A stretch of DNA of 64,000 nucleotides from Linepithema humile (taxonomy: Eukaryota > Arthropoda > Insecta > Hymenoptera > Formicidae). How positions within the stretch are numbered: position 1 is the first letter of the stretch; the number at the start of each line of letters is the position of its first letter. The stretch covers positions 3,782,001-3,846,000 of the forward strand of contig NC_090128.1 of assembly GCF_040581485.1 (NCBI RefSeq). The letters run 5' to 3'. This document shows, one piece after another, positions 22,432-35,400 of this stretch. The position numbers were made by a program, and so were the translations under genes. The notes under the pieces are model-generated. The model was given only the letters and a program-made list of their open reading frames with translations, ran no database searches and was not told where the DNA came from.

Positions 22432-25357
22432 CTATAACAAATAACAAGTAGCTTAATTAAAAATACGCGGAAAAATATTTAAAGAATAAAACAAAATATG
22501 ATTTACATACTCAGTTTATCGTGTGCAGCATTGAATTTGATAAAAGAAGGCTGTGTTTCCTTATTCAATGGGACCGTATCGACAACTTTATTCAAATGGG
22601 CGAGTATTGGAATGATGGTGTATTGCGTGTTCTCCTCTTTGTAACTCCAGTGGACAAGTAGCTCGCCGCTTAACTTGTTCCAAAGGAGATGTTCTACAGA
22701 ACTTTCGAACTTTGTGTTGATGAAATGCGGCTTTGTTTTTTTTATACAGTCACATATCACCAATAACCCGGTTTCGTTGCCTATACAAAGCTGGCCGGAC
22801 GTTTCCGGGTGCCAAGCGATTGCCTGCATCAAATATAAATACATACACCTATACTTTCACCATCTTTATCACTTGTTTATTCGCGAACGAATATTAATTG
22901 TTAACTCTCGATTTTGTCGAGCGAGTGCGAGGTTAATTACGGTTGAACAGTTCGCGGCACTTACCTTTATCATACTGCGAAAGCGAGTTTGCATGTGAAG
23001 AATCATCTCCGGCCAGAGAAATACTCGGCAGCGATAATCCTGCGTAACTACTGCGAGATATTTAAAATTTGGCGATAGATTCATTGTTAGGACAGAATTG
23101 ACAACTATCGCATGTAGCACCGTGCCCGTATCAGCTGCATACAGCGAAATCATGTTGGTGCATCCTCTGTTAACGAATAACGTTAATTTTTATTTATTAC
23201 TTTCGAGAGAGAGAAATCAATCTTATTACTTTATTTTATTATTATTACAGCGTCACTTTCTTCCGTTTTCATTATTCATTTGAATAATTTCGACTATCTT
23301 GGGTTCTCCATACAAGGACATGAAATTGTTAATGATGAAAGTGCGAAATAATATAAAATCTTCAACGCGGCATTAGAAAAAGAGATTCTATATTTACTTA
23401 AACGATAAATTGCAATTAACTTTTGTTTCTCAATAACGAGCAATGTGTGATTCCAATCGTCTGTATTTCTCGATGCATCAGATTGATGATAGGAAAGTGT
23501 GTCTTTTAAATTCCGAATAGAATGTAATATGGTAATATAAATGAGTGCAACTTTTGTTCTTCATTACTTTACATCTCGGCAGAATTAATTGTAAAGGCGA
23601 TATTTACATGATAATTTGACGATCATCCAGAGTCCAGCAGATACAACGAATGCTTACGCATGCTTCCAGTCCGTCGTTATCAAAGGACAAAAGCCTATAA
23701 ACGCAAAAACAAATGTGGCTCCACAGGCTCTTATTCCTTTCTAAATCGTACAGAATGAGCTTCGAGAATCCAAATTCTCGTATGCCTATTGCTAGTTTTC
23801 TGCCTAAAATGATACAATGTGACTCGATTACTATTTATATTGAAATGAGACACTGCTTGATTATTTTTTAGCATACATTAAAAAAAATCGAATAAGAAAA
23901 GATCATTTTCACTATTATGCAAGTTCGGTACGTATTAAATTTCGTTCAAAGATTAGCGAAATACAATTATACGATTCTCTTTAGAAAAAATCAAAGATTT
24001 ATCTATAAAATAAGAAATATAATTTATCAAAGCATTGTCGTATTGTCGTGTCTGTTTTAAGTGATTCGGAACGACAAATTTCAATAAGTTTGTGTGATAT
24101 GTTATATACATATATTTCACCATATACTTTATATTTACCATCATTGCTCCATTTAATGATGCTGAGCTGTCCACTTTCGGTCCACGTTGTCAACGTCTCG
24201 CCTTGGCTATTGTATACTTTCACGCAATCGTGTTTGCCCATACCAATCAGGTCATTGCAGCTCCAATCCATCATAGCATCATTCCCATCTTCAATATTAA
24301 GAATTGATGTATGGATTAATAATTAATTATACTTTGTTTCTCGACTGCGACGTACCTTCTAAATTGGAAAAATTATCTATCGAAAACATTTTCTCCATAC
24401 TTCCTATCAGAGGTCTTTTACGCGGTACGCATTTCCACTTTCCAGTTTTTTGGAAATCTGGAGAATATGTGAAGTTCGTTTTTTGAGATGGCGTCGTTGA
24501 AAAGTGTAGAATCCTCTTTTGATTCACACCTGTCAATAAGCAATATCCTATTTTAAATAGAAGAGAAATGCTCTCGTATTTGTATAAAATTTTTTATCTT
24601 AATGCTAAAAAGAGAAAAATTTTGCACTCGGCGTTATGAATACAGTTTTACATAATTTTTTCTGCATGCATAGAATTTTGAAAAGTTTTATATATAAAAT
24701 AATTAGATAGTTTAAATAATTACAAATAGAGATTTTTTATCTAAAAAACAAGAAAATAAAAATTAGAAAAATTATTTATGCAGGCATAAGTAATTTTTTT
24801 ATTTGATTTTCTTGTATAATACTCTTGTATAATACTCATACAAAAAAATCACTTGAGCGTTTTAGAATTAATTATGTTACAAAATAGATTATGCAGATTA
24901 AATTTGAACGTTACCTGATATAAACGCTTGCTGTGATATCATCAACTGCATAGCTTCGCGTCGATGCATAGCGTCTAACATTTCGATCTATTTTTTTAAG
25001 AAAATTAAAATATATGCATTTACGTAATCAGAATTATCAATAATTAATTAACATTTCGTACACATTTCATACCTGTTTAGAAACATCTAGTATATGTCGT
25101 CCGTCATCGTTTTCCGATTCCTTTGTTACTAGATAATGAGCCCTATCAAAGTTGTACCCACGTCGACACGGGATGAATCTGTCTCCTTGATAGAGTTGTT
25201 TCGGTATCAACGGACAAGGTGTGATTTTCGGATTCGGATTATTATTCTCTTTGTTATATTGCTTGAGATTGTTAACGGTCACTTCGGGGGTAGACGCCAG
25301 AAACTTTTTCTGTGGAATAATATGGACAAAGTTTGATGTCATATGTTTAATATACAT
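22310..25357 (-). CDS. cort: Cortex: divergent Cdc20/fizzy-family APC/C activator, eight exons
   Basis: Joining 25357-25073, 24987-24916, 24539-24356, 24288-24139, 23803-23608, 23166-22965, 22823-22511 and 22431-22310 gives 1524 bases in frame, or 507 residues. Features in order: KEN motif at about 36-38; C-box DRFIPCR at 59-65 followed by FDRAHYLVTKES; RILHF at about 125; a WD40 propeller from about 187 (DWSCNDLIGMG, IIKWSNDGRKLAIG, AIAWHPETSGQL, ADDTIAIWNFF); C-terminal FNPIR. The C-box and Ile-Arg tail are the two APC/C-docking elements of this family. The blades are far more divergent than in Cdc20 or Fzr, fitting cortex, which activates APC/C during insect female meiosis. The first ATG is uncertain: an acceptor-like CCACAG at about 25310 could mean the exon starts there with an upstream first exon. 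A diverged second cdc20 paralogue is the main alternative. Confidence 0.8.
22511..22823 (-). CDS. cort: cort exon 7
   Basis: Acceptor GATGCAG, donor TGA/GTATGT. Begins AIAWHPETSGQLCIGNETG, the conserved position of KAVAWCPW in Cdc20, and runs to FNAAHDKL at the start of the last blade. Confidence 0.85.
22965..23166 (-). CDS. cort: cort exon 6
   Basis: Acceptor TTAACAG, donor AAG/GTAAGT. Encodes GCTNMISLYAADTG, then LSPNFKYLAVVTQD and VFLWPEM, matching the WD blades that precede the AVAW strand in Cdc20 proteins. Confidence 0.85.
23608..23803 (-). CDS. cort: cort exon 5
   Basis: Acceptor CATTTTAG, donor AT/GTAAAT. Encodes RKLAIGIREFG, then KLILYDLERNKSLW and IRCICWTLDDRQII. It carries an internal start-less frame and was found by translating the gap between neighbouring exons. 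Confidence 0.8.
24139..24288 (-). CDS. cort: cort exon 4 (first WD blade)
   Basis: Encodes DGNDAMMDWSCNDLIGMG, then KVYNSQGETLTTW and IIKWSNDG. The donor G/GTAAAT joins exon 5 to rebuild SNDGRKLAIG, a typical WD-blade strand turn. Confidence 0.85.
24356..24539 (-). CDS. cort: cort exon 3
   Basis: Begins after TTGACAG and ends at AAG/GTACGT. It encodes the RILHF segment and PRKRPLIG..MEKMFSIDNF, the position where family members carry their pre-propeller PRKI-type motif. Confidence 0.8.
24916..24987 (-). CDS. cort: cort exon 2
   Basis: A 72-base exon reading IEMLDAMHRREAMQLMISQQ and on, between an AAAATAG acceptor and a CAG/GTAACG donor. It is too short to appear as a stand-alone frame and was placed by splice phase. 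It corresponds to the helical linker between C-box and propeller. Confidence 0.7.
25073..25357 (-). CDS. cort: cort exon 1 (KEN motif and C-box)
   Basis: Encodes residues 1-95 if the ATG at 25357 is used. It ends SKQ at a CAG/GTATGA donor in phase 0. The 5' edge is the least certain part of the model because TTCCACAG at about 25310 could be a splice acceptor. Confidence 0.7.
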
Positions 25358-26599
25358 TCGTAATAAGCATCAACATTTTTGGAAGCCGATTTTTTTAAAC
25401 CGTTGAAAATAGATACACGAATTTACGAATTAACCTTTTTGCGGTTATTCCAAAATATTGCGTTATTACAGAACTAAAAATATACAAAAATTATAAAGGC
25501 AAAAATGAAAAAAAAATATCAAATTAAAACGTGAATGAGCGATATTATATTTTTAATGATTACGCGCGTTTTATTTGTTACTTTGACACCTAGGAAAGCT
25601 TGTAAACCTAAAAAAGGATGTCCTTTTCGCATGGCGTTGGCTCTTTTTGCTCCTTCACGTTTTAATCAAAAATATACATCTAATATATTAAGATTTAGCT
25701 ATCTACAAAGAAAGTTTTAGTATGTAGATCCACCAAGTTTTCGCAGGAATGATCATCGCATACATATACAGGCATTCATAATCACCGATATTTATCAATG
25801 GCGATATACGAATCGAACCACAGCAAAGTGATTAAAGTACAGAAACTTCGTGTTAAGAGTGATTAACATCTTCGAAGAACGTGCGGACGAAGTTTACGTT
25901 TGTTTACAGGCGACGTGTGGAAAAATGCGTCGTGTTTCTCGGACTTGTTTAATTTTAGCACACGGAACGATTAATTGCCGCTTAACTCGCGACATCGCGG
26001 CTAATTGAAAGCTTTATTCCCACGGTGAATCGGGTGGAGCGCGGTGGGGCTCCGACGCGGCTTGGCGGTTCGAACCGGTCAGCGGACGACGTATATGTGA
26101 TGCGAAAACGCCGCGCCGCGTCGTTCGTGGGCCGTACCACCTGCGGCAAAACTCTGTCTCTTGCAGGGGATGTTCCTCGAAGTAAGAGACGATATATTCG
26201 AAGGACTCGAGAAAGAACTGCAGCGATCACTGCACGTGATCCTATTTATAGACAGCGCTTTTCTCAATGTATACACGATTGCAAATATTTGAGCGAGCAT
26301 TTCAACGAAACATTACGTATCGATGTATACGTATACGATTTATATAAGTCGCGTGTGAATATAAAATAATCTCACAAAATGCGACGCGTCAAAATATTGT
26401 GCGATAATGCTGTGCATCACATTGAGATGATCATTGTCAGCTGTCCATTGACACAGATTGAAGGAATAATTATCATAGTCGTGGAAATAAAAAAAAAATA
26501 TAAGATTGAAATAATTAAATAAATTAAATTGATTTTTCCATGATTGTGCCAAATTCGAATGGGAATTCTTTACTTCATATAATAAGTTCACGATCGGAT

Positions 26600-26850
26600 C
26601 AGTCTCTGTAACAAAGACGGCTGCGCCACAGGAAGAGAAAAGATCCTACCAGACGTAAAATCCAAAATTTTCTACGTCCGAGCGGCCGTGAGGAGGGTGC
26701 TGCTGGATAATTTCTGCTAGCGGCATTATGCACGAAGGGGTAATACCATATACGACCATTGTACCCCCTGCGAACATCTGGCTGTCCGGGTTAGTGATGG
26801 ATGGGGCAAGTTACCGAACCTGATTCCCGTAGCTGGATCAATCTCACGTA
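26600..26850. other. Unexplained GC-balanced island
   Basis: About 250 bases of balanced, complex sequence (containing GGCCGTGAGGAGGGTGCTGC and GTTACCGAACCTGATTCCCG) stand out sharply from AT-rich flanks. There is no open frame of note. It could be an old repeat fragment or a structured or conserved non-coding element. Confidence 0.3.
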
Positions 26851-28489
26851 CACTTGAAAAATGCTCCCGTGCGCTCGTGCACACTCATGTCTTATAAAAA
26901 CTTATAATTTATAAAACTTACTCAAACTTAAATACATCGCTTATTTGCGCTAGTTAGCGCAGTGCGCGAAAATTTTTCAACATAATGAAAATGTCTTATC
27001 TATTGACGCGTGAATATGTAACATTCTATACAATTAATTTTGTAATATTATGTCGTGCTGTTACATCATTTCAAATTTAAAGAAGAGACGAAAATTGTAC
27101 ACGTGTGTATCTAATCATATTTAAATGATTCTCGTTCTGAAGTTTACTTATTTCTCTAGTATTCATTTTTATGTAGCACACGCAAAAGTTTAGAATGCAG
27201 GATTAATCAAATTCTTTTATTTCAAAGGTAAGAGATTTAATTTCGAGACGTGATTGTCAATTTGTGGTAATACGAATCACAAACACCGTGACCTGACAAC
27301 GCGTAACGCAACGCCGACAATCTAAATCGCTGGGACCCGTAAGTCTTTCATAAGGACGACGATCTCCCTCCACTTTCGACACCCGTTACGAGCGAGGCAT
27401 TAGATCGTACGTTAGACACGCGATTGGCTCCCGTCGGACGCGAAGAGGTTGGACCAGGGGGACCATGAGGGGGTACATGACGCGATTGGCAGCACGAATA
27501 GCCCCGAAGAAGGGGACAAACGAGTTAGCGAATCCACAGCTTCACTAGAAACAAATTATTACGCCTATTTATCCATTCCCTTGTTTATAAGCATGTTTCT
27601 ATGCGGAGCATAAATAAATTAAAATAAATTAATTAATTAATTTTGATACTGATTCTTGAGGAGAATCCATTACTGAAGAAGTATGGCGTAATATGCATAA
27701 ATCAATTAAAATAGGCTACAATTTGTCAATCAAAGATAAAGAAGAAACTGTTTACAATTTTATCTCTGGCATAGTGGCTAATTATCTATTTTACATTAGC
27801 CATAAAAAATGATTTATTATTATTAGGGTTTTGCATATTAATTTTACTTGTTAAAATATTTTGATGATATTCTTATTAATTAAATATATAAAAAAAAAGA
27901 TAATATATTGGATTTTTGTTTGATCATCTTTGATTAATTATTCTAAGCACTACAATTTTCTGCATATAATAGGATTAATTCCATACAGACTGTTAAATTT
28001 TAAAGGGGAGAATAGAATAATGATGAAATATAAGATGCTTGATGTTGTAACTTGATACATGCCAAAATACGTATATAAAAGCTCAGAATATAAAAATCAA
28101 ATCTCTTTTCTAGATAAAAAAAATTGAAAATATTTATTTCAAGATAAATTCTAATTTCAAGTTTAAAAAAATTAATTATTGTTATATGTCTTATCATCTA
28201 TTAACATTAATTTATAGATATTATAAAATTTATTTCAATTATCGTCAAGTTTTATTTGTCAGTTTAGAAGCGTAAAACCACATTTTATTCTATTATATAT
28301 TATAAGAAATAATTTCACTGTATTTTTTATTTTCTCTCAAAATTTTTCCAATAAAAGGAATATATTATTTTGAACCTGTTCAAGTCCGAAAACTAATCTG
28401 CTTAAACGAAATAGTCTGAAAACAGAAAAAAATGCAGAATAATCTTGCGCAATAAAGTGCTTCTATTCTTCCAAATTGGCCAAATTGCA

Positions 28490-28880
28490 CATTGTAAGTG
28501 TCGCGCGCCGGAAGATACGGAGCGATCTTCCCGAGCGTCTTGATCGAGGGCGCGAAATGCGTGCACCGCGATCAGGTGGGGAAGAGGGAGCTCCGACGGG
28601 GCGCAGGACGCGGAATGCACGACGTAGGACGTAGGACATAAGTTCCCCGGTCAGGTGGGGAGTCCTCAGAGAGCACAGCATCCTTCCCTCGCAGCGTCGG
28701 CCGAAGCGACCGAACTGGTCCTGAAACACGGCGCGGGGGGCTCCGCGAGAGAGCCGGGACCGTGGCGTGGCGGGCCCCGTTTCTGGGCCTGCTGTCTGCA
28801 GCCCTCAGTCGCTCGCTGATGCTTGAACGGGCAGGAGTGCGTCGGGTTATCCTAGGGCAGGGTTATCGTCGCGATTCCGC
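28490..28880. other. CpG-rich island with repeated CAGGTGGGG sites
   Basis: Two CAGGTGGGG sites (about 28573 and 28652) within CpG-rich sequence. This core is the E-box type bound by Snail/ZEB-class zinc fingers, and a related site is present at about 19800. The regulatory role is inference. Confidence 0.3.
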
Positions 28881-29366
28881 GCCGATTTTTTTTCCTTTAA
28901 CAACGAAGACAGGACGATGATAATACGCGCCGAGTTCGAATCGACATGCCGAAAAATGCGACCGACTGATGCTCTCGTTTCGGTGGTTTCAAGTCACTCC
29001 GGAATACTCAAGACAGCTCTCGGGGATCATCATGAATAATCAAAGTTATTGAAGCTGCTATGTAGTGGACGGAAAGAGGCGGAGGAAGAAAAGTCCGAGA
29101 TGAGTTTCCTTCTTCCATCACGATTCGTGATCGATAGTGATTCGATGATTGCTATTTCGCGCTTTTCAATCCTGTTACTCTCAATCTTGATCCCCACTCT
29201 TTGATCGATAATTAACTGGTCCAGTTTGATTAATCAATTGACGTCTTGCAACCTGAACTAAATTCGAGTATCGAAATATTGACAGCGACGGATAGCGTCT
29301 CACTCAAAAGTGTCTATTGACGGTGGAATTTTATTGTTTACTAAAAATTTATTATAAATTATTACC

Positions 29367-29464
29367 GTGTTGATATTTAATAATCAAGCTTGTCGATATT
29401 AAAGACGACAATTTCGTGTTGATATTTAATAATCAAGCTTGTCGATATTGAAGACGACAATTTC
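29367..29464. repeat. 49-bp tandem duplication
   Basis: Two adjacent 49-base units beginning GTGTTGATATTTAATAATC differ at one position (ATTAAAG versus ATTGAAG). The near-identity implies a recent duplication. Confidence 0.9.
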
Positions 29465-32400
29465 GTAAGTACAGACGATATTGAAAGACAAACGACGATC
29501 ATAAAATTCCTAGTCAAAATGTGAGGAATGAAGATACCAAAAGTTGATCGAAATCTCAATGACTTTTTTCACACTCATTTGATCCTCGAGAGTTATATTT
29601 TCCGTAATCTTTTACAACGCGTCGCAAAACGAATACAGTTCGCGTGAAAAAAACGTCTTCGTTCATGAATCCTTGCGTGTAAAACAGGAAGATTTAAAAA
29701 ACGCGAATCCTATTATTAATCGAACGTGTCAACATGGAAAATCGACACGATGTAAGATCTTGACATTGAACAAGACTCTTATCGTTCTGGCAAAAAAAAA
29801 AAAGAATTACGGCTCTTGGCTCGGCTCGGCTCGGCCTGGCTCGCCTCGGCGCCGCGAGGCGTGGTTCGTTGCGGGCGAATGGGTCACGCGATAACACATC
29901 GAATATATCAGAGGAAATATTATCAGCGGAAGATTTCCGGTGGATCGCGAGCGTGCAGCAGCAGCAGCAGCAGCAGCAATAGCAGCAGCAGCTTCGATCC
30001 TATATAGTGCGTTCGGATTCCGATGTGCGTGCCGAGTTGGATTACGCCGCGGGGTTACTCGACGAGTGACTCGAGGAAGTGGGAGTCGGCTGTGATCACC
30101 GCGCTGCGCGCTGCGCCGGTCGGGATCGATCGAGCGGAAAGGCAAAAAATCATTCCGGCAAACGAGGATCCCGGAGGCCTCGTCGTTACAAGGATCAAGG
30201 ATCAATGATCTCTCCGTGCGATGATTTTTCGAATTCTCGGCGGAGATACAGTTAGACGTTTTAACATTTTCCATCGCTCTCTCTCTCGTTCTCCTCGTGG
30301 ACACCGCGCGGACGTCGTTAAAGCGAGTATGCAACGGTGAAATGAGATTTTGCAGAGGGATCTGCAGAAACCGTCTCAGACGAAATCCTCGCAATCACGC
30401 GTAATTCGTTACCATTGCCAGATGTTACGTGCCGATTAAGAACTAGTTTTCCTAATTTATTGGACATTTTTACGACGGAAAAAAGTAACGGGGTGTGTAC
30501 ACAAAAAGTACGGCCATGGTAGGAGAGCGAAAAAGAGAGGCCGATAAAAAAGAAGGATTTGCCAACTTCCTGCGAGAGTTTAGAACGTGAGAGAAAGGCC
30601 GCTTTGCAACCACCTCATGTATGCTCCGATCGATAAAGAGACGTTCATCCAACTGTAAGCATAAGATATACCGCACAGACGAAATATATCAAATTTTGGC
30701 CGTCCAAACGCTTCTCACAACGACTTCATCTTTTTTTATGGATTTCGCAAAAAACCCAGAAACACCTATTTTATTATCCGCCCGGCTACACAGAAGAAAC
30801 TCGAAATAAGGAATATTTATAAATAAGTTACAGACTAATTTTTAAAGGGACTTTACAGCGAATTCAGAAAAGATAGAAGTACGCATGATGCTACAAGATG
30901 CTGGAATCTGAGTGGCAAGTGAAAGAATAAAGCGTGCACCGCGATGTCGTGCCTGCAGAAGCACTCGCGAACGCGGATGAGCCTCGTGTCACCTTTGCCA
31001 AGAAGGAAACTTCCGTAGAGATTTCGACGCGTGCATAGAAACATCACTGGTAAGTCAATAAGCGCGTTACAATCCGCACTAAACTTTCCTATCGTCCGAA
31101 TCTTGGAATACGAAATAATCTAATTTTTTTAACGTAAAGTTGACAGAATAACTAAATTTTTTATTTCTCGGATATATAATCTGTGTAGGAATATATAAAT
31201 TTTTGTTGTATTAATCTGGAAAATGATAGCAAGACAAATTAAAACATAGAAAAATCTTGAAAACTCTATGCTTCTAATTAATTTTGCAAGTTTTAATATA
31301 TTATTTGTGATACATTGACGTCAAATAAAATTATATCGTATGATTATTAATTTACTTTTTATGAAAATTATAACTTATTGTTTTGTCACGACAAAGCTGC
31401 ACAACAATAGCAATTATAGAAGTAATCTTTCTTCAATAATTTTTGAATAATGCAATCAACATCCGTGAAATAAAATTAAATGTTTTTTAAGCGTTTGGTT
31501 TAAAAATCAATCATTGCATTATGATGATTGTCCCGTCCAAATGAAATAATGTTAACGCTCTCCCATTTCTTATTGTGTTCTCTCTGCATAATTTCTAGAC
31601 GGCAAGAAATATGGCCTTTCAATATTGACAAAAACATTTTTCTCGGTCTATCTTTTTTAATAAACTGCGACAACTATCGTCAGCATGATTTTGTGTTACT
31701 ACTCCGCGACAAAAACTCGTTTAATTATCGTTACTTGACATATACGTTATTAGTTTCAGTCATTTAACAAATAACAAAAAATTAAAGATGTCTCTTTCTT
31801 GTCACATAGCTGTTACTTTTATGAAATAAAAAATCGCGTAATTTTTATAACTTTACTCGAAAAATTTTGAATTAAATTGTGCCGTTTTAGTCGAAAATTT
31901 TCGAGTGGAAATCTGTCTACCACAGTTTGATATGCAGCTCGAAATATTGATTGCTTAAAAAATATAAAACAGAAAATAAAAAGCAAAATAAATATAAATA
32001 TGAAAAGTCAGATAAAAAGTCAAATAAAAAATTATAAAAGGCACCTTTTATTTTTACGATCAACTTGGAATCTATTTCTTTTTAATGAAAATTTTTGAAT
32101 ACGGACATAAATAATTATGAAATCGGTTTTAGGAACTTTTGATACATTGTGCAAGTATATAAAATGCAAAGTACGATCATTATGAAGATGTCGATAAATT
32201 TTGACTTAAGAATACGGACTTCTTCTCATGACTCGGCGATCTCAACTTCACGAGCTCTTAATCCTGTCAAAGTATGACTATCGCGAGTTGGACGGTTATC
32301 GAGTTAACTGCGGCGATAACTTGGTAGTACGACTTTGTTGTCGAAGATCGGGTTTCGTTTCTTCTCGCGAATACAAATGCATCCTTATTGTATTTTTTTA

Positions 32401-35400
32401 TCAGAATTTTTATAAATAAGTATACATTGAAAGTTTAAAACGTTAAAATACTTGACAAATCAATCGACGCGTTGATATCTATATCAGTGATTGTTCTAAA
32501 CGAACTAAGAAAATCGCGCCAAACTGCAATTTTGGCTTTTCAGAGAAATTAAAAAAGATCTTGCATGCAAATGTAGATATAAATATAGATAAAAATACAT
32601 AGAGAAATTCTTCGGAATTCCCGAATTAATATCTTTAAATAAAATATTCCCGAAGCGGATTATTTCTAGACAAGCAGATAGAGGGGTATTATTGTCGTTC
32701 AGGATTGAACAGATTTTGCAATATGCGGATTCGTTATCGCGGTAACACTGGCATGCGCGCGGCAACACCAAACTCGCTTGGTTATGGACTTAACTGCGGC
32801 GATAACTTTCGCAAGGCGACTTCGTCGCTTCTCCGCCGACTTAACGAGTCGTCGCAGCAACAACCTACGCGAGTGTAGGTCTTACTCGGTTTCGCAACTC
32901 TTTCTCCACCTACTTGCGCTCCTCCTCCTGCAGTTGTAGCGGCCCGTCTCGATTGGAGTAGCTAGGCTCGCGAGGCTCGACTGTGCGTCCCCCCGCGTGT
33001 CCCCGCTCGCGAGAGAGTCCATTTGATCACACGAGCTAGAAGCCCGAGCCGCTCCGATGGGCCCACTGGTCTCAAATACCACGATTTAGAGCATAGCTTA
33101 ACCGCTTAACTGCGCAGTAACTTCACATGCTTTCTATATGCACTGATAACAAACGCCCCCCTGCTATCTTTATGCTCCCTCGCCATTTTCCGAGAGAGTG
33201 ACCGTCCAAGTAGTGTTCGATAACGGTTTATGTGAATGAAAGAATATTCTGAATTTTTACATAGAAGTTGAAAATGTACGTATAAATTTATACATATTAA
33301 TATTAATTTATATACATTGTTTTAAACTCTTACTTTTTTCGGAAATGCAAATTTTTGCAATAATTTAGTACACATAATCATAAACTTGATGTGTAGAATT
33401 AAATATTTTTCAGACACGAATAAAATATCATTGTTTTTCTGAAATAAATTTTGTTCTTAAATTTTATGTCGTGCATTGTCGTGAGACGCATCGTAGGAGG
33501 TCCCCGAAAATCCCAACGATTCAAAGAACCTACGAGCGCGAGCGCTGCCCTGCCCCGACGATATGTCACGATGATCGATTTGTTGTACTAAGTGCACAGT
33601 TATGCTCGCTGCGCGCATGCGGCGATAGCATTCTCGTCTTGTCTTTGTCAAAGGGTTATATATCTCTTTCGTCATAACCTTCGATCTGCAGCGCAACCTT
33701 GATGCTCGTGTAATTCTTCATGTGTTCTTCATAAATTAATTAACTCTTAACCGGAAATATGTACTTGTGACGCGCCTATAAATTATTGTTTGAACAGTAT
33801 GCTTGGATATTGTAGATTATAGATTCCATGTTTATATTCATTATTTTTGTTATAATTTATAAAACGTTCAAAATATCTTTACTTTTTTCTTAAAATTAAA
33901 AAGTTGCATTTTCATTCACATACGATTGATCAATGTGCGATATGAAATCTTTGCATAGACGTTAAAAATTCAGAGCTTTTCTGTATGATATACATAATTT
34001 TTCACTTTTTCGCTTTAGTGTATGATTTTTGAACGTTTTGATTAATTTTTATAAGCACCATTATTTATTAAAGAAAATTCTTTTGTTTACAAATTGTTAA
34101 TACTAAGCATCTAGACTATTTTTTTGTTTTTATCACACGTGAGACAGTATATACGCGTAATAGGATTAAGGATTAATAGTAGTGAAAGGATATGTTGCGC
34201 GCATCGCTTCTGCGTGTCGTTCCAAGATAATGGCAAAGCCCGCGGAAAGCTCGCTCGCGTGAGCGGATTGATACAAGTTCATTGCGCCATTACGCGTGAA
34301 ACCTATGCATTAAGACGCCGGTACGCGCAAGTAATGCGTCGTGCATTCCAGTGGCTCGGTACACACCTCACGCGATAATTTAGCGATCGAATGGGCTCCA
34401 CAATCCAGGCGGGGTCTTTCGCCACTTGTCCCGTTATTGCAGATGCAAAATTCGCATTCTTATCCTTTGATATTAAATTAGCTTTGCAATCGCGTTCCAC
34501 ATCTTACTATGCGCTGTTTCTAAGGTAAACGTGTTCAGCGGTTTACCATTATGTCTTAATAATGATAACGAAGGCGAATTATCGCAAGCGGCGCTTGGAA
34601 AGAATCCGCGGCGGAGGAGAAAAAAGTCGATATCGGCTCCGCACGGAGCCGTGATCGGTGGAAAATACCATCGTGGCAGCTGCCGCCGTCACGATTGCCC
34701 CCGAATCAATTCGATTAATCGCATTAAGCGACAACCATCAATAATTGCTCTTGCTTAATCGCGGATTGCCGGCTCTCATAACCGATCGCCAGCGTCCATC
34801 GCGCGGCGCGGCATGATGAAGTAACGCGCCCGTTCGGTAACCGAAGGCCTTATCTTCATCAATAAGCACCTGTCGAGCCCGCCGACACGGCCGTGTTGGC
34901 CCCACGTGAACACACCAGCGCGTGTTTCACCTCCATTCACGAACCGATTGGAAATAGCCGGGTATTCATTCGCGCTCGCACGCTCGAAAGCACCAAACGT
35001 TTTGGCATTTTAGACGGAATCGAAAATCTGAGAAATTCTGCGCTAAGTGTTATAGATGCTTTAACATTCTCTAAAGGTATTTTCGGATGAAATGCGCCGT
35101 ATCTATATCTACAATTATTTATAGTTCAAAAATAGACAATGCTGAGTAATAATTAAAAAGCTAGCAACTGACATGTGTCGTATTTGAAACGCAAGATAAA
35201 TGATAAGATTTATCGGTCACTAAATTAGACGTACGAGTTAAAAGATTTTTTAACGCCCATTCATTAAATTACATTAGGCTACCCTAAAACTACGATAAGA
35301 AATTAATTTTATTTGAATTTTGTTTATTCGTTTTTTGAATATTAAGAATTCTAGAAAAATGTCACGTTTGAGATATTCAAGGCTATTTTAGTTGCTCGAA

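Noticed and set aside
25535..25720. A possible upstream first exon of cort on the minus strand (MRKGHPFLGLQAFLG)
   Set aside because: The donor candidate GTGTCA is poor and the peptide does not resemble a fizzy-family N-terminus.
26060..26090. A GGTTCGAACC motif resembling a tRNA T-arm
   Set aside because: No matching acceptor stem, D-arm or anticodon arm could be drawn around it.
29807..30394. A 195-codon minus-strand frame
   Set aside because: It lies in a CpG-rich block with a CAG-type repeat. The composition is Arg/Ala/Ser-rich with no motif, and no supporting splice context was found.
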